Assembly: GCA_029778235.1 (NCBI GenBank)
Contig: JAKOQS010000046.1
Location: 1 to 42,481 of the forward strand
DNA from: Chloroflexota bacterium
Lineage (GTDB): Bacteria; Chloroflexota; Limnocylindria; Limnocylindrales; CSP1-4
Length of the DNA: 42,481 bases
Reading direction: 5' to 3'
This document shows, in pieces, positions 26,190-36,460 of this stretch. Position numbers and translations under genes: made by a program. The notes below the pieces were generated by a model. It ran no database searches and was not told where the DNA came from. It saw nothing but the letters and a program-made list of their open reading frames with translations. How positions within the stretch are numbered: the stretch's first letter is position 1; every line of letters starts with the position of its first letter.

Positions 26190-28760
26190 GTGATCGCCGG
26201 CCTCCACCGCCACCACGAGGCCGCGCACGCGCAGCACGCCTCCGAGGTCGCGGCCGCCCTCGGCGTGGACCCCGCCGAGGGGCTGCCCGCGGGCGAGGCG
26301 CTCCGACGCGCGATGGAGGCCGGTCCCAACGCGCTCGAGGAGTCCCGTCGCGAGCCCGTGTGGCGGATGGTCGTGGGGGCCCTCACCGAGCCCTTCGTCG
26401 TCATGCTCATCGTCGCCGGCCTGCTGGCCATCGCCGTCGGCGAGGCCCGTGACGGCCTTCTCGTCCTGATCGCCCTGCTGCCCATCGTGGGCGCCGACGT
26501 CGTCACCGAGTACCGCGGCGAGCGGGCGCTGGAGGCCCTGCGCGAGGCGTCGGCGCCTGTCGCGAGGGTGCGCCGCGACGGCGTCGTCGGCGTCGTTCCG
26601 GCCTCGGCGCTCGTCCCGGGGGACGTCGTCCTCCTGCAGTCGGGCGACGTCGTGCCGGCCGACCTCCGGATCCTGCGGGCGGACCGACTCCTCGTGGACC
26701 GCAGCGTCCTCACCGGCGAATCGATCCCCGAGGAGGCGCACGCCGCGCCGGACGATCCCGGGGCGCCGCTCACCGCGCGTCGGGCGATGGCGTATGCCGG
26801 CACGAGCGTCGTCGGGGGACGCGGCGAGGGGATCGTCGTGGCCATCGGGCCCGCGACGGAGTTCGGCCGCATCGCCGGGAGCCTCGCCTCCGCCGAGCGC
26901 CGCCGCTCGCCGCTGCAGCGCGAGCTCGACCGCCTCGTCCGCATCCTGCTCGTGGTCGCCGTCGCCCTGATCGTCTTCACCGCCGGGATCGGCTTCGTCC
27001 GCGGCCATCCGCTCGGCGAGAACATCCTCGCCGGCGTCTCGGCCGCCATCGCCGCCATCCCCGAGGAGCCGCCCGTCCTCCTCGCGGTCATCCTCGGCCT
27101 CGGCGCCTATCGGCTCCTGCGGCGTGACGTCCTGGTCCGGCGGCTCAACGCAGAGGAGACGCTCGGCGCCGTCGACCTCATCGTGACCGACAAGACGGGC
27201 ACGATCACGCAGAACCGCCTGGCCGTCTCCTCTGTCCGCACGCCGGACGGCCCGGTGACCGACCCGACCCTCCGCCGCGAGCTGCTCGAGCAGGCACTGC
27301 GGGCCGAGGAGGATGCGTGGCCCGGCGAGGACGTGGCCCCGGGCTCCTTCACGCGATCGCTCCGGGCCGCCGTGGAGGCGGCCGGCGGCCACCCCGACCT
27401 GGACGCGTCACAGCTCGTGGCCGCGGTCCCGGCGTCGGACGGCCACCCCGTCACGCGCACCGAGGCGCGCCGGGACGGACACGTGGAGGGGCTCGCACTG
27501 GGGGCACCGGAGGTCGTGCTGGCCCGCGTGCTCGCCGGGGCGGGTCTCGACACCTCCGAGCGCGGCGCAGCCGAGCGCGACCGCTGGGCGTCCCTCATCG
27601 AGGGGTCGGCGGCGGCCGGCGAGCGGCTGGTCGCCCTTGCGCGCCGCGTCGACGAGGGCCCGTGGTCCATGCGCGCGCTGATCGGCTTCGCCGACCCCAT
27701 CCGGCCCGGGATCGCCGATGCGATGGCGACCGCGCGCGGCGCCGGGATCCAGGTCATCGTCGTGACGGGCGACCATCCCGGGACGGCGGCCGCCATCGCC
27801 GCCGAGGCCGGCCTCCGGGCGGACCGCATCGCCACCGGCGAGGACCTCGCCGGCTGGGGCGACGCGCGCCTGGCTCGCGAGCTCCCGGACCTCACGGTCG
27901 TCGCCCGCTCCACGCCCGAACAGAAGCGCCGGCTCGTGACCGCCGCGCGGAGCGACCACCGGATCGTCGCGGTCACCGGCGACGGGGTGAACGACGCCCC
28001 GGCCCTCCACGGCGCGGACGTCGCGGTGGCGATGGGCTCGGGGACCGCGGTCGCCCGGGAGGCCTCGGACCTGGTGCTCGGGGACGACAGCTTCGCGACG
28101 CTGCTCTACGGCCTGGCGGAGGGCCGCCGGATCGTGGACAACGTCCAGAAGGGGCTCGTGTTCCTGCTCTCCACGCACATGGCGTTCCTGGGGTTCATCT
28201 TCATCTCGACCGTCTTCGTCGCCGAGGCGCAGGTGCTCATCCCGCTGCAGATCCTGTGGATGGAGCTGTTCATCGACCTCTCCACCTCGATCGCGTTCGA
28301 GCGCGAGCCCTCGGAGCCCGGGATCATGACCCGGCCCCCGCGCTCGGCCACCGCGCCGCTGCTCACCGACCGGCTCCTCGGCGGGATCGCCGTCGCAGGG
28401 TCGTTCACGGCCGTCGCCGCCCTCGTCGCGATGCTCGCGAGCGGCGCCTCGTTCGCGGAAGGCGCCTGGTTCGCATACACGATCCTCGTCGTGGGCCAGT
28501 GCGTCCGGGCGTACTGGAACCGCAGCGTGCGCTCGCCGATCCACCGCCTCGGCCGGAACGGGTTCCTGCTGGGTGCCTGCCTCGTGGCCGTCGGCATCCA
28601 GGCCACCATCCCGTACGTCCCCCTGCTCGCCGACGCGTTCCGGGCGGTGCCGCTGGATGCCGGTCAGTGGCTCGTCGTCGGGGTCGTGGCCTTCGCACCC
28701 GCGGTCGTCGCCGAGGTCGTCCGCACGGCGGGGCGGGGCAGGGTGCTCTGGGTGGCGTGA
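26190..28760 (+). CDS. P-type cation-transporting ATPase
   Basis: An 856-residue membrane ATPase. Order: actuator domain with LLVDRSVLTGESIP, phosphorylation motif VTDKTGTITQN (D334), nucleotide-domain region, VVTGDHPGTA and the hinge TGDGVNDAPAL. About eight to ten helices are predicted. The TM4 ion-binding motif reads AIPEEPPVLL, where Ca2+ pumps usually have PEGLP and the related bacterial clade PEEFP, so the transported cation is uncertain. No metal-binding N-terminal cysteine domain is present, which argues against heavy-metal P1B type. The GTG at 26190 is the only usable start after the RtcB stop and lacks a ribosome-binding site. Confidence 0.9.
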   Translation: MIAGLHRHHEAAHAQHASEVAAALGVDPAEGLPAGEALRRAMEAGPNALEESRREPVWRMVVGALTEPFVVMLIVAGLLAIAVGEARDGLLVLIALLPIVGADVVTEYRGERALEALREASAPVARVRRDGVVGVVPASALVPGDVVLLQSGDVVPADLRILRADRLLVDRSVLTGESIPEEAHAAPDDPGAPLTARRAMAYAGTSVVGGRGEGIVVAIGPATEFGRIAGSLASAERRRSPLQRELDRLVRILLVVAVALIVFTAGIGFVRGHPLGENILAGVSAAIAAIPEEPPVLLAVILGLGAYRLLRRDVLVRRLNAEETLGAVDLIVTDKTGTITQNRLAVSSVRTPDGPVTDPTLRRELLEQALRAEEDAWPGEDVAPGSFTRSLRAAVEAAGGHPDLDASQLVAAVPASDGHPVTRTEARRDGHVEGLALGAPEVVLARVLAGAGLDTSERGAAERDRWASLIEGSAAAGERLVALARRVDEGPWSMRALIGFADPIRPGIADAMATARGAGIQVIVVTGDHPGTAAAIAAEAGLRADRIATGEDLAGWGDARLARELPDLTVVARSTPEQKRRLVTAARSDHRIVAVTGDGVNDAPALHGADVAVAMGSGTAVAREASDLVLGDDSFATLLYGLAEGRRIVDNVQKGLVFLLSTHMAFLGFIFISTVFVAEAQVLIPLQILWMELFIDLSTSIAFEREPSEPGIMTRPPRSATAPLLTDRLLGGIAVAGSFTAVAALVAMLASGASFAEGAWFAYTILVVGQCVRAYWNRSVRSPIHRLGRNGFLLGACLVAVGIQATIPYVPLLADAFRAVPLDAGQWLVVGVVAFAPAVVAEVVRTAGRGRVLWVA

Positions 28761-28771
28761 GACGGGCGCAC

Positions 28772-28797
28772 GCCGGGCGCGGCTGGAAGCGCCCGGC
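28772..28797. terminator. Hairpin terminator between convergent genes
   Basis: Nine-base perfect stem GCCGGGCGC/GCGCCCGGC with loop GGCTGGAA, just after the P-type ATPase stop and before the end of the opposing ligase gene. It could serve both strands. No T-tract. Confidence 0.55.
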
Positions 28798-28850
28798 CCC
28801 GCGTCTCGTGTCGCCGGGGCACGGGCGCCGACACCGGTCGGCCCCCGCGA

Positions 28851-31166
28851 TCAGGCGTCGGCGTCGGCCGGGGTGTCGCACCAGGCCGCGAGCACGCGGG
28901 CGGCCACGTCCGCGGTCCCGACGACGGGGATCCCCGCGCCCTCGAGTCGCGCGACGAACGGCGCGTACAGCGCGCCGGCGTCGACGACCACCACCCACGG
29001 CTTGGCGGTGTCGCGCCACACGGCGGCCAGCCGATCGGCGATGCCGCCCGGCCGGTCGAGGTCCTCCGGGTGGCCGGGGCCGGGCGGCAGCGTCTCCACG
29101 GTGTCCGTGAGCGGCACGTGCCCCACGATCCCGACATCGACCTCGTCCGCGTCGAGGATCGCGCGGATCGCCGCCTCGGTCACCGCGGCGTCCGCGATGG
29201 GCGTCAGGTCCAGCGGGTCGTGCACGTCCACGACCGACGCGACGCCGGCCGGGCCGAGGATGGCCGCCAGGCGCGCCTCCGTCTCCGGCGCGAACGGGAC
29301 GACCTGCAGGGGCCCCGCGTGGTCGGCGATCGTCACGCACTCGGAGCCGGCGTTGCTCACCGCTCCGAGGCGGCGGCCGCGGGCGGGACGCCCGTCGAGG
29401 AGCGCGAAGGCCCGGAGCAGGTCGTCGAACGCCTCCGGCGTCTCGGCCACCGTCACGCCCACCGACCGGGCGATCGCCTCGGTGACCGCGGCCTCCCCGG
29501 CGATCGCCGCGGTGTGGCTCGCCGACGCGCTCACGCCGGCCCGCGTGCGGCCGGCACGGTAGAGGATCACCCGCCGGCCCTCGCGGACCATCGCGCCCGC
29601 GATCTCGGCGAAGCGCAGGCCGTCGAGCCGCGCGAACCCCTCGACGTAGACGCCGACGACCCGGGCCGCCGGATCGCCCGCGAAGTGCGCCAGGTGGTCC
29701 GAGACGGTCAGGTCCATCTGGTTGCCGATCGTGGCCACGTAGCGCGGGTCGAGGCCGCCGAGGCGCGAGAGACGCGTGATCGCGAAGGCCCCGCTGCCCG
29801 TCACGAGCGCGATCGGCGCCGGCCGGTCGCCGGGCGGCAGCTTCCACCGAGGGATGAACATCGTGTCGTACCGGCCGGGACGGGAGCGGATGCCCAGGCA
29901 GTTCCCGCCGTTGACGACAGGGCCGCCGTCCGCGCGTCCGCGTGAGGCCGCCAGCGCGTCGCGCATCCGCGAAGCCAAGGCGTCGCCGCCGGCCTTCTCC
30001 TCGAAGCCGGCGGGGATCACGATCATCGAGGCGGCGAGGTCGCGCTCCACGACGTCGGCGACGAAGGCCGGCGCGTGCGCGGCCGACAGGGCGACGACGA
30101 GCAGGTCCACCTTCCCGGGCAACGCGTCGAGGTCCGGCACGCAGCGGACGCCGTCGATCTCGACGATGCCGGGCTTGATGACGACGACCCGGTCCGCCGG
30201 GAACCCCTCGCGCAGGAGGTTGCCCAGGATCACCCGGCCCGGGTTGGTGCCGCTCGAGACACCGACGAGCGCGATGGTCCGGGGCTCGTACAGCCGCGCG
30301 ACCGCGGCGGCGGGGCGCGGGGCGCGGGCCGGTCGCGGTCCGTCCCCGAGCGTCGCGAGCACGTCGAGGGCGACAAGGCCGTCGGCCGTGACGGCGGCCG
30401 GGTTCACCTCCACCTCCAGGAGGAGGTCCGGCACCAGGGCGGCGAGGCCCGCCAGCGCCCGGACCGCCTCCGCGACGCGCTCGGGCGCGACGCGGGGAGG
30501 CTGGCCGCGCAGCGGCTCGGTCGCGAGGCGCACAGCCGTCGTGCCCGCGAGCGCGGCGGCGACGGCGCCGGGGGTGGCGAGGGCGGGGGACGCGATCGCG
30601 ACGTCGCGCCCCGGGCGCAGGTCCGCCGAGAGCACCTCCGTCGCGATGCCGCCCGCCCCCACGGTCACGACCGGCCCGAAGTCCTCGGTCCAGCGCAGGG
30701 ACAGCAGCAGCTCGCCCCCGGGGTCCGCCGCGTGCGCGACGTGCTCGACGACCAGGTATCCCTCGGCGGCCTCGCCGAGGCGGCCGCGCATGGACTCCAC
30801 GGCCGACGCGACGGCCGCGCGCTCCCGCGGCACGATCGCGACGCCGCCGAGCTCGGTCTTGTGCGCGATGCGCGACGAGACGACCTTGACCACCACGCGG
30901 TCGCCGGGGAGCTCGGCGAGGAGCGCGTCGTCGACGTCGGCGGGCCCGGCGATCTCGCACCACAGCGGCGTGCGGATCCCGGCCGCGGCGAGCAGGGCGA
31001 GCCCCTCCGGCTCGAGCAGCGTCGAGCGGCCCGCGGCGCGCGCGCCCGCGACGATCGCCCGGGCTCGCGTGAGGTCCGGGCCGGCTGCGCCGGTCCACCC
31101 GCCCGTGGCGTCGCCGGTCCACCCGTCCGTCGCGCCGCCGGCGCCCGCCCCGCGCGTCCCGCTCAC
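28851..31166 (-). CDS. ADP-forming acyl-CoA ligase, beta-alpha domain order
   Basis: A 771-residue protein. The ATP-grasp (succinyl-CoA synthetase beta-like) domain is first (about 30-275, with HKTELGG and GPVVTVGAGG), then a CoA-binding Rossmann domain (about 285-380, EPRTIALVGVSSGTNPG) and the ligase domains. The phosphohistidine region SHTAAIAG carries H551. This is the reverse of the usual CoA_binding-first order, as in the neighbouring protein at 32479-35205. It probably interconverts an acyl-CoA plus ADP and phosphate with a carboxylate plus ATP. The acid is unknown. GTG 31166 overlaps the stop of the upstream FAD oxidase (GTGA), so the two are coupled. The first 30 residues are Gly/Thr/Trp-repeat low complexity (GGATDGWTGDATGGWTG). 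Confidence 0.85.
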   Translation of the reverse strand: MSGTRGAGAGGATDGWTGDATGGWTGAAGPDLTRARAIVAGARAAGRSTLLEPEGLALLAAAGIRTPLWCEIAGPADVDDALLAELPGDRVVVKVVSSRIAHKTELGGVAIVPRERAAVASAVESMRGRLGEAAEGYLVVEHVAHAADPGGELLLSLRWTEDFGPVVTVGAGGIATEVLSADLRPGRDVAIASPALATPGAVAAALAGTTAVRLATEPLRGQPPRVAPERVAEAVRALAGLAALVPDLLLEVEVNPAAVTADGLVALDVLATLGDGPRPARAPRPAAAVARLYEPRTIALVGVSSGTNPGRVILGNLLREGFPADRVVVIKPGIVEIDGVRCVPDLDALPGKVDLLVVALSAAHAPAFVADVVERDLAASMIVIPAGFEEKAGGDALASRMRDALAASRGRADGGPVVNGGNCLGIRSRPGRYDTMFIPRWKLPPGDRPAPIALVTGSGAFAITRLSRLGGLDPRYVATIGNQMDLTVSDHLAHFAGDPAARVVGVYVEGFARLDGLRFAEIAGAMVREGRRVILYRAGRTRAGVSASASHTAAIAGEAAVTEAIARSVGVTVAETPEAFDDLLRAFALLDGRPARGRRLGAVSNAGSECVTIADHAGPLQVVPFAPETEARLAAILGPAGVASVVDVHDPLDLTPIADAAVTEAAIRAILDADEVDVGIVGHVPLTDTVETLPPGPGHPEDLDRPGGIADRLAAVWRDTAKPWVVVVDAGALYAPFVARLEGAGIPVVGTADVAARVLAAWCDTPADADA

Positions 31167-32311
31167 GTCGGAGCCCCGAAGCGGCCCGCGTCGAGCGCGG
31201 CCGGGACCGCCGCCGGCCGGCCGAGGACCAGGTCCGCGGCCAGGCGCGCCGATGCGGGACCCGTCGAGATCCCCCATGAGCCGTGGCCCGCGCACACGAA
31301 GAGGCCGGGGCGGCTCGGCACCGGGCCGATCAGCGGCCGCCCGTCGAGGCTCTGCGGGCGGGCGCACGAGCGGACGCCGCGGATGGGCGCGTCCGCGACG
31401 CCCGGGACGAACGCGCTGGCGCGCAGCAGCAGGGGCTCCACCCACGCGTCGGGCTCGGGCTCGCGCGCGAGGAACGTCGAGCCCACGGACGCGAGGTCGC
31501 CGAGCGGGACGAGGCTGACGTCCACGAGGGCCTCGTCGGGGTCGAACGCGAGCGGCGCGTCCGCGCCGGCCGCCGCGATCGCCTCGTCGATCTCCGCCTC
31601 CTCCAGCACGTGGCGGGGACCAGCCGGCAGGTCGACCTCCACGACCACGCCCCAGCGCGCCCGGATCGGGACCCAGTCGCCCGTGGCGTCGAGCAGCTCC
31701 GGGGTCCACGGGCCGGCGGCCACCAGCACCGCGTCGGCCTGGAGCAGCCGGCCGTCGACCTCGACGCCGACCACGCGGTCACCCCGGGTGGCGAGGGCCG
31801 CTCCGCGACCCTGACGGATCGTCGCGCCCGCCCGCTCCGCGAGCGTCGCGTACGCGTAGGTCGACGCGGCCGGCACGACGGGGAAGCCGATCCCCACGCG
31901 ACACGCCCACAGGCCCGGCGCGAGCGCGGGCTCGAGCCGTTCGAGATCGGCTCCTGTCGCCACCTCGGTCGCCAGGTACGGGAAGAGGCGCCCGAGGCTC
32001 TCGCAGGTGCGCAGGACCGCGGCCTCGTCGCGCGATGCGTACAGCATCCCCGCGGGCTCGGCCCCCATGCGGAAGCCCGCGTCCGCCGCCGAGAGGTCGC
32101 GATACAGGTCCAGCGTCTCGCGGTAGAGGGCGGCGAGGACGGGGTCCAGCGGATGCTGGACGACGCCCGAGTTGGCGCCGGACGCCCCGGAGGCGAGGCC
32201 TTCGCGCTCGACGAGCGTCACCCGGGCCCCGGCCGCGGCCAGGAATGCGGCGGCCGCCGTGCCCACGATCCCGCCGCCGACGACGACGACGTCGGGCCGC
32301 GACGTGGTCAC
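31163..32311 (-). CDS. FAD-dependent DAO-family oxidoreductase
   Basis: A 382-residue FAD enzyme of the glycine/D-amino-acid oxidase (DAO) superfamily. The N-terminal dinucleotide fold is [30 protein letters not shown]. Later features are [37 protein letters not shown], and the C-terminal [22 protein letters not shown], where FAD contacts are completed. Such proteins oxidise amino acids, sarcosine-like amines or 2-hydroxy acids, and the substrate is not identifiable here. Start GTG 32311 has no clear ribosome-binding site. The stop overlaps the acyl-CoA ligase start, suggesting that the product acid is passed to CoA activation. That is inference. Confidence 0.85.
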   Translation of the reverse strand: MTTSRPDVVVVGGGIVGTAAAAFLAAAGARVTLVEREGLASGASGANSGVVQHPLDPVLAALYRETLDLYRDLSAADAGFRMGAEPAGMLYASRDEAAVLRTCESLGRLFPYLATEVATGADLERLEPALAPGLWACRVGIGFPVVPAASTYAYATLAERAGATIRQGRGAALATRGDRVVGVEVDGRLLQADAVLVAAGPWTPELLDATGDWVPIRARWGVVVEVDLPAGPRHVLEEAEIDEAIAAAGADAPLAFDPDEALVDVSLVPLGDLASVGSTFLAREPEPDAWVEPLLLRASAFVPGVADAPIRGVRSCARPQSLDGRPLIGPVPSRPGLFVCAGHGSWGISTGPASARLAADLVLGRPAAVPAALDAGRFGAPT

Positions 32312-32478
32312 GCGCCGGTCACGATGAGACGAGCCACCGCCGCATCATGCCGCAGCGGGAAGACCGGTGCGCGCCCCCGCGCCTGTGTCCGACGCGCGGC
32401 GCCCTCGCCCCGTGCCCGCCGCGTCCCGGCCGCCGTGCGCCTCCGTGCCCGCGCCCGCCGCGCCCCCTGCCCCCGCGC

Positions 32479-35205
32479 CTACGCGACCGGCAGCGTCGCG
32501 ACCAGCACGCCCTCTCGCTCGTCGAGCGCGAACCCGGCATCCGCGAGCAGCTCGCGCATGCCGCGGTTGTCGGGCGCCAGCTCGGCGACCAGGTGCGCGA
32601 CCCCCTCGCCCCGCGCCACCTCGATCGCGGACCGGACCAGCTGCTCGCCGACCCCGCGCCGCTGCCACGCGTCCGCGACGACCATCGTGAGCATCCGGTC
32701 GTCGCTCTGGTGGACCCGCGACACGCGGGCCAGCCCCGCGATCTCGGTCGCGCCGTCGGCGCCTGCGCCCTCCGCGACGATCGCGAACTCGCGGTCGTAG
32801 TCCACGAAGCAGATCCGGGCGAGGCGCTCGTGCGCCGTCCGCTCCGCGAGGGAGCGCTCCTTGCCGTACCGCGCGACCACCGTCGCGCTCGAGAGCGCCG
32901 CGTGGAACCGCGCCACGGCCGGCTCGTCCTCGGGCCGGATCGGTCGGAGCCGGAGGACGACGCCGTCGTGCGTCGTCGCCGTGCGCTCGTAGCGGTGCGG
33001 GTAGGGCCGGATGGCGAGGCGCGGCAGCTCGGCGTCGGGGATCGACGCCGGGTGCAGCACGACGCGCGCATCGAGCGCGATCACCCGCTCGGGCGAGGCG
33101 AGGAGCGGGTTGATGTCCACCTCCGAGATCCGCGGCTGCTCCGCGACGAGCTCGCTGAAGCGGACCAGGAGCGCCGCGAGCACCTCGCGGTCGACCGGCC
33201 GCCGCCCGCGGACCCCCGAGAGCGCGGCGGAGATGCGCGTCTCGTCCACCAGGCGGTGTGCGAGGTTCACGTTGAGCGGCGGAAGGGCGAGGGCGCGATC
33301 GCGGAAGACCTCGACCAGCTGGCCGCCCATCCCGAACAGCAGCACCGGCCCGAACTGCGGGTCCGGGCTGCTCCCCACGATCAGCTCGTAGCCGCTCCAG
33401 TCGATCATCGGCTGGACCGTCACGCCCTCGAAGTGCTCGGGGCCGGCCTTCCGGGCGACCGATGCCTGGATCGTCCCCCAGGCGTCCCGGACGGCCTGCT
33501 CGTCGCGCAGGTTGAGGGCGACCCCGCCGACGTCGGTCTTGTGGGTGATCGTCCGGCTGAGGAGCTTGACCACGACGGGGTAGCCGATCGCGGCCGCCGC
33601 CGCGACGGCCTCGTCGGGCGTCCGTGCGATCTCGGTGTCCGTGATCGGGATGCCGTACGCGGCCAGGACCTTCTTGCTCTCGTACTCGGTGAGCAGCGTC
33701 CTTCCCTCGGCGGCGACCTCGGCGATGATCCGGTCGGCCTCCTCGCGCGACTCGCCGCGCTCGGGCGCGACCGGGAGCCGCGGCGTCTCGTACAGCGCGC
33801 GCAGGTTCGCGTCGTGGCGCCAGAGGTGGTTGAAGAGGACGCAGGCGGTGTCCGGGTACGCGAACGTCGGGATGCCGGCCTGGCGGAGGACGGCCGCCCC
33901 TTCGGCCACCTCGACGCCGCCCATCCAGGAGGCGAAGACCGGCTTGCCCTCCACGTGCGCGAACCGGACGAGCTGCCGCGCGGTCGCGGAGGGGTCGGTC
34001 ATCGCCTGGGGCGTCAGGATCACCAGGATCGCGTCCGTGCCGGGGTCGGAGGCGACGATGTCGAGCGTCTTCGCGTAGAGCTCGGGCGGCGCGTCCCCGA
34101 TGATGTCGATGGGGTTGTTGTGGCTCCACACGGGCGGGAGGATCGCGTCGAGCGCCTCCATCGTCTCCGCCGAGATCTCGGCCAGCTCGCCGCCGCCCCC
34201 GATGAGTGCGTCGGTCGCGATGACGCCCGGCCCGCCGGCGTTGGTCACGACGGTCAGCCGTCGGCCCTTCGGTCGCGGCTGCTTGGCGAGGATCTCCGAG
34301 ACCTCGAAGAGCTCGCTGATCGAGTCCACGCGCAGGACGCCCGCGCGCCGGAAGGCGGCATCGAGGACGTCGTCCGCGCCCGTGAGCGACCCCGTGTGCG
34401 ACGCGGCCGCCTTGGCGGCCTGCGCGGTCCGTCCGGGCTTGATGACGATGACGGGCTTGTGGAGCGCCACCTCGCGGGCGGCCGAGAGGAAGGCCCGCGC
34501 GTCGCCGATCGTCTCCATGTAGATGACGATGCTGTCGGTGTTCGGGTCGTCGCCGAGATGGTCGATGACGTCGCCCCAACCCACGTCGAGCATCGAGCCG
34601 AGCGACACGATCGCGCTGAAGCCGACGTCCTCCTGGGCGGCCCAGTCGAGGATCGCGGTGAGCAGGGCGCCCGACTGGGAGACGAAGCCGACGCGGCCGG
34701 GGCGGGCGATCCCGGTCGCGAACGTGGCGTTGAACCCGCCGACGGGGTTCATGACGCCGAGGCAGTTGGGGCCCACGATCCGCATGCCGTGGCGGCGCGC
34801 GGTCTCCAGGATCCGCCGCTCCAGCTCGACACCGGCGGCGCCGACCTCCTTGAAGCCGGCGCTGATGACGATCACGCCCCGGATGCCCGCCTGTCCACAT
34901 TCCTCCACGAGGCCGGGGACGGAAGCCGGCGGCGTGACGATGACCGCGAGGTCCACGGGCTCGCCGATCGCGGCGACCGACGGGTACGCCTTCACGCCGA
35001 GGATGGCCGGGCGCGTGGGGTTCACCGGGTAGACCGTGCCGCCGAACGGGGACGACAGGAGGTTCCAGAGGATCGTCCGCCCGACCGACCCGTGCTTCTC
35101 GGTGGCGCCGATGACGGCCACCGACCGTGGGTGGAAGATCGCGTCGAGAGGGCTGCGCGGAGCGTCGTCGGCGGGGGAGTGAGGTGCAGGGCGGGGGGCG
35201 GACAT
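32479..35205 (-). CDS. Bifunctional ADP-forming acyl-CoA ligase / GNAT acetyltransferase (Pat-like)
   Basis: A 908-residue protein of the length and layout of bacterial Pat/YfiQ lysine acetyltransferases. Domains in order: CoA-binding (about 20-115, [13 protein letters not shown]), succinyl-CoA ligase-like (about 165-310, with H270 in ASHTGSLTG), second ligase region, ATP-grasp (about 503-720, [17 protein letters not shown]), and a GNAT domain (about 750-908) with acetyl-CoA-binding QRRGVGEQL. In enteric Pat the ligase-region histidine is reported lost, whereas here it is retained. The ligase half may therefore be catalytically competent. ATG 35205 has CGGAGG five bases from the start codon; Met 51 bases upstream lacks this. 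A structured leader precedes it. Confidence 0.88.
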   Translation of the reverse strand: MSAPRPAPHSPADDAPRSPLDAIFHPRSVAVIGATEKHGSVGRTILWNLLSSPFGGTVYPVNPTRPAILGVKAYPSVAAIGEPVDLAVIVTPPASVPGLVEECGQAGIRGVIVISAGFKEVGAAGVELERRILETARRHGMRIVGPNCLGVMNPVGGFNATFATGIARPGRVGFVSQSGALLTAILDWAAQEDVGFSAIVSLGSMLDVGWGDVIDHLGDDPNTDSIVIYMETIGDARAFLSAAREVALHKPVIVIKPGRTAQAAKAAASHTGSLTGADDVLDAAFRRAGVLRVDSISELFEVSEILAKQPRPKGRRLTVVTNAGGPGVIATDALIGGGGELAEISAETMEALDAILPPVWSHNNPIDIIGDAPPELYAKTLDIVASDPGTDAILVILTPQAMTDPSATARQLVRFAHVEGKPVFASWMGGVEVAEGAAVLRQAGIPTFAYPDTACVLFNHLWRHDANLRALYETPRLPVAPERGESREEADRIIAEVAAEGRTLLTEYESKKVLAAYGIPITDTEIARTPDEAVAAAAAIGYPVVVKLLSRTITHKTDVGGVALNLRDEQAVRDAWGTIQASVARKAGPEHFEGVTVQPMIDWSGYELIVGSSPDPQFGPVLLFGMGGQLVEVFRDRALALPPLNVNLAHRLVDETRISAALSGVRGRRPVDREVLAALLVRFSELVAEQPRISEVDINPLLASPERVIALDARVVLHPASIPDAELPRLAIRPYPHRYERTATTHDGVVLRLRPIRPEDEPAVARFHAALSSATVVARYGKERSLAERTAHERLARICFVDYDREFAIVAEGAGADGATEIAGLARVSRVHQSDDRMLTMVVADAWQRRGVGEQLVRSAIEVARGEGVAHLVAELAPDNRGMRELLADAGFALDEREGVLVATLPVA

Positions 35206-35349
35206 CGAGGCCTCCGGGGCAGGTGTGCACAGGGACTGCGGTGGTGCGCGCTGCAAGGGTGCACCACCGATGCCTCCGCCGGGATGGGCCGCTTGGCGTC
35301 GCGGGAGGGAGCATCGGCGCCCCCCACAGGGGCCGAGGTGACCGGGATC
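35206..35349 (-). promoter_or_regulatory. Structured leader / intercistronic region before ligase-GNAT gene
   Basis: The 144 bases between the SIS gene stop and the ligase-GNAT start hold several complementary segments on the minus strand. CCGATGC and GCATCGG pair across about 35 bases (35267-35273 with 35311-35317). CGGTGGTGC and GCACCACCG pair with a 13-base loop (35239-35247 with 35261-35269). The two stems share three bases, so they partly compete. GGCCCCTGTGGGG just after the SIS stop may be a terminator. No known riboswitch consensus was recognised. Confidence 0.4.
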
Positions 35350-36414
35350 TCAGAGCGTACGCGTCACCTTGGACAGGCCGGGCGGCGCGTCCGGGTCCAT
35401 CCCGCGCCTCGTGGCGACCGACTCGGCGACGAGCTGGCCGGGGATCGCGAACGCCAGGGGCGTCAGCGCCTCGGGCACGTCGAGCGAGAGCGAGAGCGTC
35501 CTGATCCCGTCGGCCGTCGCCGCGAGATCCCTGCCGCCGACGATCCACGGGCGCGCCCCCAGCGCCCGCGCCCGTGCCACGGACCCGTCCAGGGCGACGC
35601 CCATCGGGCCGTCCGGGCGGAACACGAGCATGGGGATCGCTGGTTCGGCGAGCGTCACGGGCCCGTGGAGCAGGTCCGCCGACGAGTAGCCCTCCGCGAA
35701 GATGCGGCTCGTCTCCTTGAGCTTGAGCGCGATCTCCAGTGCGGTCGCGTAGTCGTATCCGCGCGAGACGACGAGGGCACGGTCGGACGCGGCGAGGGCC
35801 TCGACGAGCCCATCTGCGCGTGCCACCCAGGCCTCGCCCTCGACCAGGACGGTCGCGAGGGTCGCCGGCAGCGCGGGCAGCGCACCCGCGATGCCGCCCA
35901 GTTCCGTTTCGCGCGTCAGGGCGGCCACCAGCGCCGCGACCACGCCGAGCTCCGCGACGTACGTCTTCGTCGCCGCGACGGCCCGCTCGGTACCTGCCCG
36001 GCAGGCGAGCGTGTGCTCCGCGGCGCCCGCGAGGGACGAGCGCGGCTCGTTGGTGATCGCCACGGTCAGCGCGCCGCCAGCCCGCGCCGCCGAGACGACC
36101 GTCGCGACGTCGGGCGCCTCGCCGGACTGCGAGATCCCCACGACGAGGCTCCCGTCCCAGTCCATCGAGCGGCCGTAGATCGTGGTGAGCGAGCTGGCGG
36201 CGAGGGCCACCGGCAGGCGCAGGTGGGACTCGAACAGGTACCGCGCATAGACGCCCGCGTGGTCGCTGGTCCCGCGCGCGGCGATGACCACGACGCGAGG
36301 CCGGGCGGCGCGCACCGCCGCCGCCACACGCTCGGTCTCCTGGGCGCCGTCGCGGAGCAGCCCGGCCACGACGGCCGGGATCTCGCGGATCTCGGACAGC
36401 ATCGCGCTCGTCAT
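35350..36414 (-). CDS. SIS-domain sugar isomerase/deaminase (GlmS C-terminal-like)
   Basis: A 354-residue protein with two SIS domains arranged like the isomerase half of GlmS and like AgaS and FrlB. Visible are [12 protein letters not shown] (GlmS-type lead helix), [26 protein letters not shown] (phosphosugar-binding SQSG loop), [10 protein letters not shown], and in the second domain [22 protein letters not shown]. These residues bind a phosphorylated aldose/ketose or amino sugar. The likely role is deamination or isomerisation of an amino-sugar phosphate. There is no glutaminase domain, so it is not GlmS itself. ATG 36414 follows AAGGAGA. It diverges from the first Gfo/Idh gene across 105 bases. 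Confidence 0.85.
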   Translation of the reverse strand: MTSAMLSEIREIPAVVAGLLRDGAQETERVAAAVRAARPRVVVIAARGTSDHAGVYARYLFESHLRLPVALAASSLTTIYGRSMDWDGSLVVGISQSGEAPDVATVVSAARAGGALTVAITNEPRSSLAGAAEHTLACRAGTERAVAATKTYVAELGVVAALVAALTRETELGGIAGALPALPATLATVLVEGEAWVARADGLVEALAASDRALVVSRGYDYATALEIALKLKETSRIFAEGYSSADLLHGPVTLAEPAIPMLVFRPDGPMGVALDGSVARARALGARPWIVGGRDLAATADGIRTLSLSLDVPEALTPLAFAIPGQLVAESVATRRGMDPDAPPGLSKVTRTL

Positions 36415-36460
36415 GCGCCGGGTCTCCTTCCTGGCGTGGGTGGGCGCCGCGGGCGGGGGA

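Noticed and set aside
24780-27392. 870-codon minus-strand frame opposite rtcB and the P-type ATPase
   Set aside because: Composition is an antisense artefact (His/Asp/Arg-rich), and both opposing genes have clear catalytic motifs.
35206-35349. Known riboswitch (T-box, glycine, SAM or cobalamin)
   Set aside because: None of their consensus core sequences was found, and only generic stem-loops are present.
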